Shown piece by piece: positions 51,601-64,000 of a stretch of DNA of 64,000 nt. This DNA is from Rhynochetos jubatus. Its lineage: Eukaryota > Chordata > Aves > Eurypygiformes > Rhynochetidae. A program made the position numbers and the translations under genes. The first letter of the stretch is position 1, and each line of letters starts with the position of its first letter. Below the pieces are notes generated by a model, which saw only the letters and a program-made list of their open reading frames with translations, was not told the DNA's origin and did not search any database. The stretch is from assembly GCA_027574665.1 (NCBI GenBank), contig CM050653.1, forward strand, positions 42,792,118 to 42,856,117, given 5' to 3'.

Positions 51601-52974
51601 ACTGCTCCAGATGCTTTTGTTTTATGTTTCCATAAGAACACGTACTTCCCAGTAAGTTCACTTTAATAATACATGATGGGAAACCTGAGCAAATAACTTC
51701 TGTTAAATCTTCAATCTGACAGTCTGTGTGCACTTTATTTCCCAGCTTTTTTTTTTTTCCACAGTGTAGGATGCTCCAGAAGCCACATACAGTATTTTTC
51801 AGCCTCCAAGTCATTATATGTAATAGAATAGAAGAATGCCAAAAAATAGTAAACAACAAGAAGTGATGTTAAACATTGAGTAAAAAAAGGGAGAATGAAA
51901 GACAGTTAAGCTGAAACCTCCCGCCAGCTTCCAGAGTATCCTGTCTTTCTCATTTAGGCAGACTGCAAAGCACAGTCCTCTCCAAGATTCTCTGCAGGAA
52001 TAAACGGATAATTTGAGTTGGGTTAAAGTCAGTGGTATTCAACAAATAGTTTGGCCCATCTGCATTCAGTAGCTTTGTAGCCAAATAATATTCCTATTGC
52101 CGGGTATCATTCCCACTATAGGTCAGATTTAAAAACAACTGATTAGGCACAACACATAAAAGACAGATGTTACCATCAGTCCCTAAATCAACACTGGCTA
52201 AAATACCTAAAACCAACATTTTAAATTTTTGGTTGCCCTCTCTTCTGAACACTTCAGTATTTGCACTTGCTTCCTGAGGCCAATTCTTTTCCTGTACAAT
52301 CATGAGAGCTCATTACTTTTCTTTTTGAGCTGACAGTTAATATTCTCATGTAGATCAGCTTACTGCTGCTGCAGTAAGGCAAAAATCTTACAACAGAAAC
52401 ACGGGAGTCATCAGTACCCTATGAAACATGAAAATCAATCCGGCACAGTGGGGTTGTCTAGCCAGTCCCAGGCAACACATTTTTACTCAGGGAAGTCAAA
52501 CAATTGTGTTTAAAGCAGAATACCTCAGAGGACACTCCCAGGAAGCAATCACTGAGACAACATTAGACAATATGCTAACGGTCTAGACATATCTTTTGCC
52601 ACAAAGAAACATCGCTTCACGCTGTTGAAACTGTGTTCGCAGAAATCACAAGGAAGAACCAAATATTTAATTAAAGCAGGTATGTCAGCATGCAGAAAAA
52701 GAGGAAAGTGGTGGCAGGAATTTGGAGATCAAAACACACCCCTGATTTTCATCCACAGTTTTTGGTGCTTGATGAATCAAATAAACCCTTAGATAATGGG
52801 GCACTGTTAACTAGCTCAGCAGGCTTTCTAACATGTGTTCAAGATCTGGAGACCTCATTCCTCTTGTTTATTGACAGAAATCTAAGGCACAGCAGGATTT
52901 TGGACTAGGTCCTTCTTATTGCACGCTACTTGAAATAAAGTGGTTCCTCCACACCAAGATCTAACCCACAGTGT
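48611..52974. other. Unique non-coding sequence
   Basis: No supportable gene. A direct repeat of 'gtcttcag' occurs at about 49.12 kb. Confidence 0.5.
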
Positions 52975-53190
52975 TCCAGGTTCTGTGTATTCACACAGAG
53001 AGATAGCCCATGCCCTGAATAGTTTATTCTCTAAATAGATAAGGCAAAGACATTAATATTATTAACCAATTTCACAATGAGGAATTTAAGCAGATGAAGA
53101 ATTTCACCTGCAAATTAAGGGACATGAGAAAGGCCAAATGGAAAAAGCCATGATTGAGCCCAAATATACTGAATCCAGAGCCTTTAATAT
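52975..53190 (-). mobile_element. MIR-like CORE-SINE with flanking module (minus strand)
   Basis: Read on the plus strand, the segment follows the reverse complement of an amniote MIR-type element. It begins 'tgtgtattcacacagagag' and 'ctaaatagataaggcaaag', followed by 'caatttcacaatgaggaat'. The equivalent of 'gaggcacagagaagttaagtga' is degraded to 'cagatgaagaatttcacctg'. Then come 'cattgattgagccca'-like words at about 53150-53165 and 'tgaatccagagcc'. It is old and heavily mutated. It shares the left-hand module with the fragment at 44.0 kb. Confidence 0.55.
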
Positions 53191-54033
53191 GAACTCATTC
53201 TTTGTGTCCTTATGTTGGTAAGGGCTCTGCTGCCAGTAAGTAGCTTCCATGCAGAGCAATTATTTTCTGCACTGTAGACAGAAGGGAAAACCACAAGGAA
53301 AGAAAGAAAAAATACTCTTTATCTATAGAGGGATCACAGTCACACCCATTAAGATCTGCTGCCTTGAACCAACCCCTGGAAATTCTCTGACTCTTTTTGG
53401 CACAGAGACAAGAATAATCAACAATCAAAGATGTTATAGATAGTAAACAGAATTGTATTGCCTATGCTCACCCCACTACATGCACTGCTGCTATGCTGTT
53501 ACATATGCACATGTTCTCTGTGAATTCCCAAAGGAGTGAGCAGGGTATTTATGAAAGTTAATAGAAGAATTATGTTTGTCTTACAAACAGCCTGCCTCTT
53601 GAGTGCTTACTGAAACATCATATGCACATAAATCATATATCTCTATTAATTTAGATTTATAGTCAACATGTTAGTAACCACCCTTCTAAATAGCTATAGG
53701 CACTCACATAATATGAGCAATCTGTAGCGTTAGAATAGTAACAGAATAACAAAAGCCTACATATTTTATTTAAATGCATTTATAGTTGAAAAAAATGAAC
53801 CTTCAACACTATATAAAACTCCTAGCCCAGGAACATCAAGAATCCAACCCAAAAAAATGCTTGCAGGGAAAACCTTACCATACACCACTTCTCATTTAAA
53901 ACGGAGGTCTTCAGATAAAATGACTTAGATGTGTGGGACTGAGAGAATCCCTCAAGTAGGTTATTTGAAACATTATGGGTTAAAACTAAGACCCTGAACT
54001 CTAACTGAAAAACAAGGAGCAGTCTAGTCTGAC
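53191..54033. other. Unique non-coding sequence
   Basis: Nothing recognisable was seen. Confidence 0.5.
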
Positions 54034-54405
54034 CATTCAGCCTGGAGGAGGGAAGGCTCTGGGGAGACTTTATAGTGGCTTTGCAATACCTGAAGGGGCC
54101 TACAAGAAAGCTGGGAGGTGACTTTTTACACAGGCATTTTGTTATAGGGCAATGGCTTTCAACTGAAAGAAGGTAGATTTAGATTCAATATAAGGAAGAA
54201 ATTCTTCACTAAAAAGGTGGTGAAGCACTGGAACAGGTTGCCCAGAGAAGCTGTGGATGTCCCATCCCTGGCAGTGTTCAAGGCCAGGCTGGATGAGGCT
54301 TTGAGCAACCTGGTCTAGTGGAGGGTGTCCCTGCCCATGGCAGGGGGGTTGGAACTAGATGGTCTTTGAGGTCTCTTCCAACCCAAACCATCCTGTGATT
54401 CTGTG
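54034..54405 (+). mobile_element. CR1 LINE, 5'-truncated (plus strand)
   Basis: About 370 bp of the CR1 3' region is present. It starts at 'ttcagcctggaggagggaag' and continues through 'ctgaaggggcctac', 'ggtagatttagattcaata' and 'ggaagaaattcttcact'. The conserved 'gaacaggttgcccagagaag' follows, then 'ggcaggggggttggaacta', and the copy ends in the octamer-like 'cctgtgattctgtg'. It covers the end of ORF2 and the 3' untranslated region, with no coding capacity left. It is relatively little diverged, so it belongs to a bird-specific CR1 subfamily. Confidence 0.95.
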
Positions 54406-57400
54406 TCCTGAGGATGAAACCCTGTCTCAGGAAATCACTCTCTGTGGTTTTCTCACTGTAAGGTGTAAAAAGTATCAAAGTGAACCTACCCATTGAAATG
54501 GTATCACTAATGAGCCAGTATTCAAAGCTATAGCAAATATTCAAATCTTGAGTAAAATGGCTGTGGTAAAAGATGTGATTTTAGCTGAAGTAACTTCTTG
54601 GTGATCTAACAATAACTCTGATTCTCAAGGAGAGAATTGTGTTTGAGTAGCCTGTAAACTGAAGCTTTTATAATGAAGAGAGACGGATCTTGTCTGGAAA
54701 TCTTCAGGAACAAAATGATGTCTTATATTCTAAAGAATGTTATTGTTCAGTATGACAAGAAATATTGTTTCTAATTATCTCACAATTTCCCTAAAAGGGT
54801 CATCTGACTGTACAACCAGGGCAGCTACCATAATTCATACCTCTTCCTCAGACTGCATTTGCCCTGCTTTGGGAAAAGATAACTTTCCACCTTTAAGCAT
54901 CCCCAGCCACCTAAGCTAATATTGCCACTATCATGTATGAACCATTCATTTACTGGCTTCCAAAATGTCAGAGCACTTGTTTTCTGGAGTTTTTGCATTC
55001 TGAACTACACAATCATTTGGTTTTATTCTTCAAAGTTGTGTCTGCAGCTTCTGGAGATATGCTCAGTCTTGCTTTAAGCTAAACCAAGCCCATCTTAACA
55101 GTCCAATGAGAAGCCCATGATGAACTATGAGACTCACACTGCAGAAAGTATCCTGTCATCGGTACCCAAAGTTGTCGGCAGAGAGCTGGCTCGCATACAT
55201 TTATAGAAGCCACACTTCAAATTCTGGATGCTTCCCAGTAACACAGGGAAACCCTGTCTCTTATTAACCCAACGTATTTTCTCTAAAGAACCAACAGGAT
55301 TTATTAGCCAGGCATACTTGGAAATGCTTCGCCCTGTCATGAGTATGCCACATGCTTTTATCCTGCTATGCTGCACCACAGGATCTTTACTAGAGAGATG
55401 TCTCAGGATAGCACAGTTTGTGTCCTTGCACATGGGCAGGCAGTGCCAGTGGCACCCTACGGCTGCCTTTTCCTGCCCAAGCACAGACACCCTTCTGCCT
55501 TTTTGCTGCCTCCTGCTTCAGCAGCCTCATAGCACAGCCTTTCAGCCCTTTAGTGACTGAGCCAATACTCTAAAGTAACTTTATAAAACCCTAATTCTCC
55601 AATAATAAAGTCATCATAATGTACTGCATTTTCTTAGAAGAAAAGAATACAATGAATTTCAGAATTCTTAATTCCCCCATTTTGGGGGAATTTTACAATA
55701 AGAAAGCAACGTGGAATAATAAGATAGATATATGCTACTGGAAATCTTTGATACTCTAGAACAGAATTCATTGTCTAACCTATGCAAAGAAAGAAAAATG
55801 AAAACAAGGATTGGAAAATTAGTAATATAGATATTTCTCATTCAGGCCCTGGAAATCTCAGGTCTGGTATTAAAGGTCATATCCAAGACAAAAAAATTCT
55901 CTAGACATTATTGGTAGGACTCAAGTGTTTAATATCATCTGAGACACACAGAGGAATGCCACACCAAGCCACAGGATGCCTGTCCAACACCAAGCAGGTG
56001 CCCAAAGGTGTCTAGTGTTAGATACCCATGATTAGGCAACTGAATTCCCTGCTTAGGAATGGAAACTTCAGATACCAGTAGATTACAGGATGCTGTGACT
56101 GCTTCTCAACTCTTCTGCAAGAAGATAAGTTGATGGTGGCTATCATCCAAAGGACTTAGAAAATGCAGCCTCAGGACCTTCAGTGTCTCCAGGCATCAAA
56201 CTCCCTCAAACAACCTTTTAAGTACTGCACACAGTATCATCAGTAGGTTCCTCATTCCTATTTTCATGCTGCAGCATTAAAGCTGGAAGCTACGAGGGAA
56301 ACCATGAGCTGAAAAACAGATACTCAGACTGAGGTATGGTACTGGAAGCCTACAAATGAAGAAAGGGATCTAGAAAGGCAACACAGGTTGGATAGTTTCC
56401 CTCTGAAGGATGAAGCACCTTGGGTACTTGTTACATTTGTTTCCAGTGTAGTCAACAGAGGTTGCATCCAAGTATGTGACTTACTACAGACCAGAGTAGA
56501 ATTAATACTGAAAATCCCTAAAGTAATATGAAAATAAGAACTTTCTTCAAGACACTACCAGTACTTAGCTGAAGCAGAATTGATTGCAGAAAACAAATGT
56601 CAACATATTGTAACACCAAAAAGATACAAAAGGAATGTGTTCATTACACTAATTTTATTCTCTTCAAAAAGAATTCAACGTAGTATTGGAGAACAATATT
56701 CTTCAGCAAGTAGAACTTGCTACTATTTATAGTCTTACAGTTTTACATTTCATTTTGATCACAAACACCTTTTCCAGCCACTGCTGGAGGCTAAAAAGTG
56801 ACCCAAAGCAAATTTTTGAAGCTGATCCTTTGCAGGCTGTCAGCACACACTGTAGTGCTTTGAAAAGTGCATGTGTGAGCACAAATGGACATGTGGTTGT
56901 GGGTGTGAATATCATTCCTTGCAAAGCCTCTATCCTCTTCCAAAGCTATCTGACAAAGGACAGGCATTCTTAATAATAACTCTTGTTGCCAACATAATTT
57001 TACACCTCTTCTATTTCAGGGTATGTACAACGTGTTGCTATTACACTACTTGATGGATTTTCACTTTGGAAAAGAGGCAAAAGAAACAAAATCATTCTAC
57101 TACTTTCACTTGGCTGCCAGAGGATATTTTGAGACATTTTGTAACCAGATAGTCAAAGAGGTTTCAATGAGGGGAAGAAAGAAAATAGGTCTTCAATGAA
57201 ATGTAAGGATTGAAATATCATTCAGGGTACTTTTGTATGCTGACTGAGCTCATACACACAGATAACCGAAAAAAAATCATTAAAAAGATGGGCCTCAACT
57301 GCCATATAAAGTCAATTTTTATTTTTTTTATTTCTGTATGTATGTTTTTTTAAGATAATAACAGGTTTTTCACTGTGGTTTCAATTCTCTCCAGCTGGGT

Positions 57401-60400
57401 AATTTGTGTGACACACTTTCAAGGCACCCACCAGCTAAAGAGCTATAACTTCTGGGGTTTAACGCTTCTCAGAACACAATTGCATCCATCACAGTTCATA
57501 TGCTAGAAAGCAGGAGAAAAATATTTTCATTTGACAAATTAGGCACTGCCTCCTCAAAACAATCTAGTATTTATAGACATTCTGACAGACTAATGAATAG
57601 ATACATTTGCATAGAAGGACAAGTGCTAGTTGCTAGATGAAAGAACAGAGCAGTGTGATAAAACATTAAAGACAGACAAATATGTCATGTAGGTTCTGAT
57701 TATACCATCTGACTGTCAGGAGAAAAAGAAGTAACTTGCTAGCCACATCTTAAGCAGACAATTCTGCAATCAAAAAAGGCTTTGAAAGTTTCACCAGAGC
57801 TTGAACAATTTGAATTCCTGGACTCTGTCATATTTTGTTTTGTCTGATGGAAAGGTACCTTTGAAATGATCACTGAAAGCTATCTGTGTGTCTTCAAGAA
57901 ATCCAGCATCCCTGGGTGAGGTCAGTACATGCCTTAATTTTAAACAGTAGCAAAGAAGGATATACAATATCTTATCTTTGCTATGATATTATTATGTAGG
58001 ATAATTCTAACCTTAGAGTTATGCAGGAGGCTCATTATTCTACCCCCTCCCATGGCAATTTGTACTGTAATCATCAACAGGAAAACTGATATAATGAAAA
58101 CTGTAAGATGATATCATTTAATTTAAAAAAAATCTCTTCTAATCAGTAGTAAATAAATAATGAAATGTTTAAAAGTCTGGCAGGGTAGTGTGGGAATTAA
58201 GTATGTTTATGTGAGTCAGTGTGTTTATGTGAGAGGTGAGCTGAGCAACTTCTTTATTGGTAGGTCTTTTTATGAGCCCTAACAAAATACAACAAAGTGA
58301 AAATAACTTCATAAAGAATATGTCTATAAGATGCCTTGGAGACCTTAGCTGTTAATAAACACACTTGCTAGAAAGGATGTAGAGATAGTAGCTTAGGTAT
58401 TTGGTCTGCAGAGATCCTGAAAGGTTTGATTAGCACCATAAATAGGAGTTTCTGTCACAGATGTTATTTAGCTAAGGGTTTTAACAAACCTTGTTTATCA
58501 AAGACAGAAATCACAGCTTTATCAAAATGGTTAGCCAACGTTAGGACAGAGATAATAATATGACATGAAATGGTCTTTGAATACTATTCTGCAACCTTTA
58601 CTTGCACTGAGTTGCATGAGGTCACAGTGGGCCAAACATAATATGAGAACACTTGTAGAAATATGCTTAGTAACACAATAAAATACAACAGGTACTTCCC
58701 TCTTGGCTTAGGGCAACCAGCTTGAGTCACCTACGAAGTGGAGAGAATTATCTAGGAGGATAACTACCCAGACGATGCATCAAGACATTATTCCTTCTCC
58801 TTAAATTTCTGCCTGGGGACAAAATGCTAAACTATAGCTGGCCTTACAAGCTTTCAGCATGTAAGTAAGGAGTCCCAAAGGAGAAAACAGAATTATTCCC
58901 TCAGAAGTGTAGCATTTCTCAAACACTTTGACAAATGTAGGGGGCTATGGAGGTGTTTGAAGAGAGTGGCAGCAGTGACTGAGTTTGGTAAGGTGCAGTG
59001 GAAGGAAGATATATCTGGCCAGTCAGATCTCAGAGTAACCCAGCACTTTAACGTAGTCCTTGTAGCAGCTTTGTACTTCCCAGAACAGAAAGTAATTTTA
59101 TCTTAATGGAAAGATAGGACATTACTTACATAACACACAGAATCACAAGAAAGTAATATAGCAATTATTTGCAAACAATTAGCAAGATGGGTATTGCACA
59201 GGCAATTCTTTCTCCATGAGTATCTCAGACCAGAAGAGCCTGGGACATCCCTAGGAGAGATGCAGGACCTAGCAACAGACTGCCCTTCCACAGGTCTGTA
59301 GAGGAAGTGTTATGCTTAGGGACAGATTTGTGCATTCTACATTTGTCTGCATGAAAATCATCCTGCAGTCTTGTCCTTAAAGTATTCCAGAGACTGTCTC
59401 TGGAGTCCTCTTTAAGTGAAGCCCTCACTTTCCTGTACTGATGACTGGAGAGGTTTTCTGGTCCTTATGATGAGCTCACCATATGAACAGAACAACTTCA
59501 GAGCACAACTACTGAAATAGTAACTTTCTTTCTTATTCCTTTCCCCATAATCTTTTCCACTTTCTAGTAAATAGTATAAACATCTCTTCAAGAACTACAA
59601 TACTAACACCCTATCTTACATTGTCTACCTAGCTATTTTCCCCATTCTTTATTCTGTTTTCCTGGTTAATATAACCCTTATCTTCCTAATATGTCCCTGA
59701 GACCATCTGCCTCTCAAGCACAGGCTCCACCACTGGATTACTTCTGTTAATTCAGAAAGGACTTTGGTAGAATATTCTTGAGCAGCTCAAACATCCATAG
59801 AACACAGAGGTACATTACTGGCTTCTACTTCCATTGTCTCTACAGTAGAGTTATCTTGTGAAATTAAAATGAACAAGTTAAGCTTGAGATGAGCACCTCT
59901 GAGATGTTAGCAATTTAAACCACCACTGAAAGCCAGAGAGAAGGGGAGAAAAAGAAGGTTTTGGAAGGCTGAAAAGGCACAACCTTATCCAGTGGCAGCA
60001 CCCTACCTTGGAGGTACAAGTTTCCAGAAGTATATATTGATATTAGTATTTTCCTGACTCACTTAGGCCTCTGTAGATAATTTTTATATGACATCCAAGA
60101 ACAGGAATAACCCCCACCCCTTAAATTTTAATTTTTCAAACCATGCTGTTATTGGTGTAACTTTGTAGCAAAACAGACTTTAGATCCATGTGTAAATATT
60201 ACGCTGAATAAGTAATGGGAGTCACTGTGACTTTCAAGAGTGGAAAGCACTGGAGATCTGAAGAGGTGGTATGACATCATTCTGGACATAGTTCAGTCCT
60301 ACAACTATAGCTAGTCATTACACACCACAGACATTTTAATGCAGAACATGACACTAGGTTATGAGTGATGGTGGTTCTGGCTTTGGCAGGTAGGATTCCT

Positions 60401-61008
60401 TCAAACTGCAAGAACTGAAAATTCCTACAAAATTAGCCTTCCAGCTTTTGTTTGATTACTTCTCTACATTTTGAAAATTCACATCTCTAATCTCTTTGTC
60501 AAAATAATTTAATTGTTTTTGGCTTGATGCTTATTTTAGTTTTATTACACCTTTCAAAATATTGGTAAAATTGTCAGAAGCTCAAGCCAGAACAAGGGCA
60601 TGGATACAATGAATCCTGCTGTTCTGTAGAGGGAAAAGCTGACCTTGTTCCAGAAAATATTTACTTCCCCTTCTGAGCTGCACAGGTAGCAAAATACTGT
60701 AAATATAGGGTCTATGGTAAGCTGTACTACTGGTAGAAGGGATATGGGTGCAAGCTTGTTCTTCTTCCCATCAAAACTTCCTTAGCTCCCAGACCATCAA
60801 GTTGCAGAAACACCTGTATCAGTATAAACTATTGCCTGTTGGAGCTACTCTTCCAGCCCTGTCAGCTGCTCTCAATCCTCAGCTGATATGAAAGGTACAA
60901 ATAGAGACTGGAAACTAACTGGAAAAGTTGTGAATGTTTTTCTTCTCTGTATACTTGAGGATTTTTGCATTTTCTTTTTTCCCTTCATTTTCTCTTGAAA
61001 TCCAAGAG
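54406..61008. other. Unique non-coding sequence
   Basis: No gene is supported. A perfect 10-bp hairpin lies at 55670-55692 (listed separately). The overlapping open frames on opposite strands at 55.1-55.6 kb mirror each other and show no domain. Confidence 0.5.
55670..55692. repeat. Perfect 10-bp inverted repeat
   Basis: AATTCCCCCA and TGGGGGAATT flank a TTT loop. The stem has no mismatches. No function is apparent. It is not followed by features suggesting an RNA gene. Confidence 0.85.
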
Positions 61009-61295
<287 letters not shown>

Positions 61296-61364
61296 TCTGG
61301 CAGGGGAGTTGGACTAGAGGATCTCTAGAGGTCCCTTCCAACCCTACCACTCTGTGAACCTGTG
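61296..61364 (+). mobile_element. CR1 LINE, 3'-end stub (plus strand)
   Basis: 'tctggcaggggagttggact', then 'aggtcccttccaaccctac', then a terminal 'tctgtgaacctgtg' form the last 70 bp of a CR1. The 'ttggactagaggatctctag' variant differs from the 'ttggaactagatgatcttta' form in the 54.0 and 63.2 kb copies. This indicates a different CR1 subfamily. Confidence 0.88.
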
Positions 61365-63163
61365 AAACATGCAACGCATACACATGCTTTGAACACCAGT
61401 CAAAGCATCAGTTGTCTTGCAGATTCAAAAACTTTTGTGAGCAATCCTGCAAATGCTGACTGAGGTCAGTCTGCCTAATGCACCTACAGTTTATAATTCT
61501 GCTAAGAATCAGTAGCTAGAGTAGCTATAGGAGTCGACTGAGTTTTTGGTTACCCACTAAAGATACTCCTTTGAATCCTGAAAACTGTTCAGATGTAGTC
61601 TCAAAGCACCCCCAGTTGGGTAGGGCTTTTTGAGCCTTATTTTGGATTCAGATCCTTTTGCTCACACTTGTGCAGCAACATCTTCTCCAAGACAAGAGCA
61701 GTAGGCCAAGGCAGGCTGAGCCTGGGGAAATCTCCTTTCTCACCTCATGTTGGGGACAGGGGTGGTCCTGAAGGAATTGTCATCTTTCCTTAGGCCTACA
61801 AATATCTTGCATCACCACCCTTGTGATCAGGGCAGTGTTCTGGGGGAGAAACCTAACTTCCATACCTGTGGTTTAGTACCAAAAGTTATTCCCTTTTGTC
61901 AAAATCTCTAAATTCTCAAGACAAATTGGGTGATGGTAAGTGGTAGCAAGTGAAAATGTTCCTCTAGCACAGGGTGAAAGCATGTTTGTTACACTCCCAA
62001 GATGATCATCTCTTATTCCATCTCAGACAGAATGGGTTTGAGACCAAGGTCAAATATTATGTTCTTATTATAAACATATAGGCAACAACTAGTAATTAGC
62101 CTTTTCATAACTTCCATTAAATATCTATCTAGCATATAAGGTTGAGCTTGTGCATGTACTGTGTTCAGTCTGTACTTGAGTACAGGTTTCTAGGAGGAAC
62201 CCCTAGTGCAGAAGTTAAGCCTGCAAGGCTACATGTCATCAGCTGCTATTCCAATATTGCTTGCTGGCCTGGAGTAATTTATCTTCTCTGACAGTACAAA
62301 ATGCATACAAGCTGTGAGCTCCAAGAAAGAATCTGCATCTTTATTTCTATGAAAATCTCCAGCAACTGTACCTATGTTTAAAAACAAAACAAAACAAAAC
62401 ACAACTTCAAGGGTTTGTACTCACATCTTTGCAAGTAGATTGGCAAAAAAGCAAGAAAGTACCTACCTTAGCTTTCATGTTCAAAATGCAATCTCTGAAA
62501 TCAGGCTCTTCTGTTTCTACATACAACTTTGTTTGAACAAAGACAGGATAATTCTTGCTGATAACTAATTCAAAGGGCTGCCATTATCACATACATAAAA
62601 CATTCCAAAGGTAAATGAACTATCATTCTGGAGCAAATACTCCCAATTGCTTACATGTACATGGTACCCAGTTCTGTTCTCATGGGGAGTGGGCAGACCC
62701 CAAGGATATTTTACACCACTTCATTAAATTCTGAAGAAAACAAGTTTGCAAAATGTGTTTCCTTTGTATGAAATAACATTATTTCAAGCAAAAACGAGAC
62801 AGGCATTATTTGCTTCCGTTAAGCTCATTTTAGGTTTGGTTTTTTTTTAATATAAATTCATTGTTGACGAAGGATTATGACCACTGTCTTTCACAGGGCA
62901 GCTCAGCTGCTGTCAGGTCTATTCCTAGATCTAGACTTACATGGTGAACTGATCTGGTTATTGTAAACTTTCCCTTCACTTTTGCATATTTTGTATGAAT
63001 TCTTACCACTGAGGATTTCTATTACTCTCTGCAGCTTAAATGAGATGAACTGGATACTCATGAGACTATGTTTGTTCCCCTTCAATTTCAAGCCATCAAG
63101 CAAGAGCAAAAAAATCTCCATTATGAGCAGCATATTACACAGTTCTGTATCTGGGCTGTGCCC
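61365..63163. other. Unique non-coding sequence
   Basis: Contains an (AAAAC)n tract at 62380-62403. No gene was recognised. Confidence 0.5.
62380..62403. repeat. (AAAAC)n microsatellite
   Basis: About five AAAAC units. Confidence 0.9.
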
Positions 63164-63736
63164 AGAGAAGCGTGGCCAGCAGGTCAAGGGAGGTGATTCT
63201 CCCCCTCTATTCAGTGCTTGTGAGACCCTGTCTGCAGTGTTGTGTCCAGCTCTGGAGCCCTCAGTATAAGAAGGATATCAACCAGTTGGAGCGAGTCCAG
63301 AGGAGCCCATGAAGATGATCAGAGGGCTGGAGCACCTCTCCTATGAGAGAGTTGCGGTTGTTCAGCCGGGAAAAGAGAAGGCTCCATGGAGACCTTATAG
63401 CACCTTCCAACACCTGAAGGGGCCTTCAAAAAAGCTGAAGGGGGACTTTTTACAAGGACCCATAGTGACAGAACAAGGGGTAATGGGTTTACACTGAAAA
63501 CAGGGAGATTTAGATTAGCTATCAGGAAGAAATTCTTCCCGGAGAGGGTGGAGGGGCACTGGAACAGGTTGCCCAGAGAAGCTGTGGATGCCCCATCCCT
63601 GAAAGTGTTCCAGGCCAGGCTGGATGAGGCTTGGAGCAACCTGGTCTAGTGGAGGGTATCCCTGCCCATGGCAGGGGGGTTGGAACTAGATGATCTTTAA
63701 GGTCCCTTCCAACCCAAACTATCCTGTGATTCTATG
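63164..63736 (+). mobile_element. CR1 LINE, 5'-truncated, longest copy (plus strand)
   Basis: About 570 bp of CR1. It starts at 'agaagcgtggccagcaggtc' and passes through 'ggaggtgattctccccctct', 'ttgtgtccagctctggagcc', 'ttggagcgagtccagagga' and 'gaagatgatcagagggctgg'. It then repeats the blocks shared with the 54.0-kb copy ('gaacaggttgcccagagaag', 'ggcaggggggttggaacta') and ends 'cctgtgattctatg'. It includes the C-terminal part of ORF2 (reverse transcriptase polyprotein), but the frame is broken by small indels. A minus-strand open frame within it is spurious. It is the 3' end only and cannot mobilise itself. Confidence 0.96.
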
Positions 63737-64000
63737 ATTTATTACACTATATGGATAAAAGTAACGCACACACATTTATGAAGAGATACTGGTGATGGTT
63801 ATTAATGGTACAGCCAACTGACATCCAACCTGCCTCCCTCCCTTGCTCTTATCAGAATTTGAAAACAACAAGGCATATTGAAACAAACTCCTTAAATATT
63901 TTAAGTATTTTAAATTATTATTTAACAAAAAAATTTAAGCTTTATTGGCTGGATGGATTCAATGTTTGGAACGTCTGGGTTCATTTTCCAGGTTGTATGC
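63737..64000. other. Unique non-coding sequence
   Basis: AT-rich sequence to the window end. Nothing was recognised. Confidence 0.5.

Noticed and set aside
63319..63639. 106-codon minus-strand open frame
   Set aside because: It lies wholly inside the plus-strand CR1 copy and is an antisense shadow of it.

Overview
The window looks like bird nuclear DNA from a gene-poor region, either intergenic or a long intron. The clearest evidence is several 5'-truncated CR1 retrotransposon copies. Their 3' tails carry the diagnostic avian block (two-line landmark: 'ggaacaggttgcccagagaa' and 'ccatggcaggggggttgg') and end in the ATTCTATG-type octamer. Alu, B1 and L1 sequences are absent, CpG is depleted, the base composition is AT-rich, and only a few very old SINE or MITE relics are present. 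I see no bacterial, organellar or plasmid features. The species and chromosome cannot be read from the sequence.

No protein-coding gene can be called with confidence. Open frames are short, lack domains, and often run through poly-A or simple-repeat tracts on one strand or the other. No tRNA, rRNA, snRNA or CRISPR array was recognised.

Layout: 1-11.6 kb is unique AT-rich sequence with an (AG)n tract at 7.9 kb. A decayed foldback MITE relic lies at 11.6-11.8 kb. A G-quadruplex motif sits at 16.07 kb and an A/C-only tract at 16.94-17.05 kb. A minus-strand CR1 stub at 17.94 kb ends in a striking 45-nt hairpin. An ancient CR1-like LINE copy spans 24.6-25.35 kb, and a sense-strand MIR-like CORE-SINE lies at 28.5 kb. 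Between 29.9 and 31.75 kb there is a CpG-retaining pocket with several protein-like open segments and plausible splice sites. A fragment of an old SINE-associated module is at 44.0 kb, a probable solo LTR (CCAAT, TATA and AATAAA correctly spaced) at 48.2-48.6 kb, and a reverse MIR-like element at 53.0 kb. CR1 copies follow at 54.0-54.4, 61.3 and 63.2-63.7 kb, and a 160-bp compound AAAC/AACT tetranucleotide array lies at 61.0 kb.

The part most worth checking is the 29.9-31.75 kb pocket. It has roughly four times the CpG count of a comparison stretch at 42.0-43.5 kb, and it holds open frames that read like protein, one of which has no start codon. It could be the last exons of an unannotated gene, a transcribed noncoding locus, or a decayed foreign insertion. 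Sequence reading alone does not decide between these.
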